From the NCBI GenBank assembly GCA_943326025.2, contig CALPRR020000138.1:1-6830 (forward strand): 6,830 bases of DNA, read 5' to 3'. Source of the stretch: Candidatus Kuenenia stuttgartensis. GTDB lineage: Bacteria; Bacteroidota; Bacteroidia; Flavobacteriales_D; Crocinitomicaceae. Shown piece after piece: positions 6,516 through 6,830 of this stretch (the first letter of the stretch is position 1; each line of letters begins with the position of its first letter). The translations under genes were made by a program, and so were the position numbers. Under the pieces are notes generated by a model. That model searched no databases. It was given only the letters and a program-made list of their open reading frames with translations, and was not told where the DNA came from.

Positions 6516-6830
6516 TTATCTTTTTATTAATTCATTAAAAAATTTCTCTACTGGTTGTCCAGCTTTATAACAATCTAAAATCAGTTGATCTAAATTTTCA
6601 CTTAAAACAACCTCTGCATCAAACTGCTTATAAAAATACCATTGCTTATTGTAAATTAACGGCTCTATTTCTGCCACTTCCTTTAATTCTTTTGGAATCA
6701 CTTTATTCTTTTCTCCTAAAATCTCTCCGAAAACATTTTTAAAAGACGCTTCCGAATATAACTTTTTGAATTTCTCTGGATTTTTAGCAATTCCCTCGCG
6801 AACAGTTAATAAATCATCTTTATCAATTTC
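6516..6830 (-). CDS. DUF2461 family protein, C-terminal part (start outside the window)
   Basis: The reading frame is open to the window edge, giving 104 residues before the TAA at 6518-6516. The visible sequence starts EIDKDDLLTVREGIAKNPEK and continues through FKNVFGEILGEK and IPKELKEV. It then runs through IYNKQWYFYKQF and ends in PVEKFFNELIKR. This resembles the C-terminal half of DUF2461 (TIGR02453) proteins, which are about 220 residues long; the order FGE-x-GEK, a PK segment, a K-x-aromatic stretch and a final F(F)N-L is what I recognise. The biochemical role of the family is not known to me. The GTG at 6701 that a gene caller might pick as start is internal, because the conserved region extends well upstream of it. 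The gene ends 2 nt before the S9 peptidase ATG, so it is the upstream member of that operon. Confidence 0.8.
   Translation of the reverse strand, partial: EIDKDDLLTVREGIAKNPEKFKKLYSEASFKNVFGEILGEKNKVIPKELKEVAEIEPLIYNKQWYFYKQFDAEVVLSENLDQLILDCYKAGQPVEKFFNELIKR

Overview
The window is AT-rich (roughly one third G+C by eye) and every confident gene lies on the minus strand. Several signs point to the Bacteroidota, most likely class Flavobacteriia. Start codons lack Shine-Dalgarno sequences and sit behind A/T-rich leaders. A textbook Bacteroidota promoter (TTG, 19 bp, TAAATTTG) precedes the Fic gene. The window carries a fused alpha/beta 2-oxoacid dehydrogenase E1 and an exported S9 peptidase of the type common in that phylum. 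I cannot name the genus. It looks like ordinary chromosome: I see no insertion sequence, prophage, CRISPR array, tRNA or rRNA.

In the direction of minus-strand transcription (right to left): (1) 6830-6516 is the C-terminal part of a DUF2461-family protein whose start lies outside the window. (2) 6513-4378 is a secreted prolyl oligopeptidase/DPP IV-type (S9) peptidase that begins 2 nt after the DUF2461 stop, so the two are almost certainly co-transcribed and probably translationally coupled. (3) 4289-4377 is a spacer with a degenerate 15-bp-period AGACT repeat. (4) 4288-3650 is a YceH (UPF0502/DUF480) family protein. (5) 3585-2539 is an XRE-HTH/Fic fusion with a complete AMPylation motif and an N-terminal inhibitory motif. 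It has its own promoter, overlapped by GTCA inverted repeats that look like an autoregulatory operator. (6) 2499-2540 is a bidirectional hairpin terminator. (7) 2268-2492 is a small plus-strand ORF of unknown function ending just before that terminator, the only candidate gene on the plus strand. (8) 2130-37 is a fused E1 alpha/beta subunit of a 2-oxoacid dehydrogenase, most likely branched-chain. Positions 1-36 hold no recognisable feature.

The genes do not form one pathway. The E1 enzyme is central metabolism (decarboxylation of branched-chain or related 2-oxoacids to acyl-CoA, which in flavobacteria can feed iso-branched fatty acid synthesis). The S9 peptidase acts on peptides outside the cytoplasm. 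DUF2461 and YceH are conserved proteins of unclear role. The XRE-Fic protein is the most interesting unit: a self-contained regulator/AMPylase with a promoter-operator architecture readable in the sequence. I found no convincing new multi-gene system. The best leads are the Fic promoter/operator, the small convergent ORF beside it, and the truncated start that a naive gene call would give the DUF2461 fragment.
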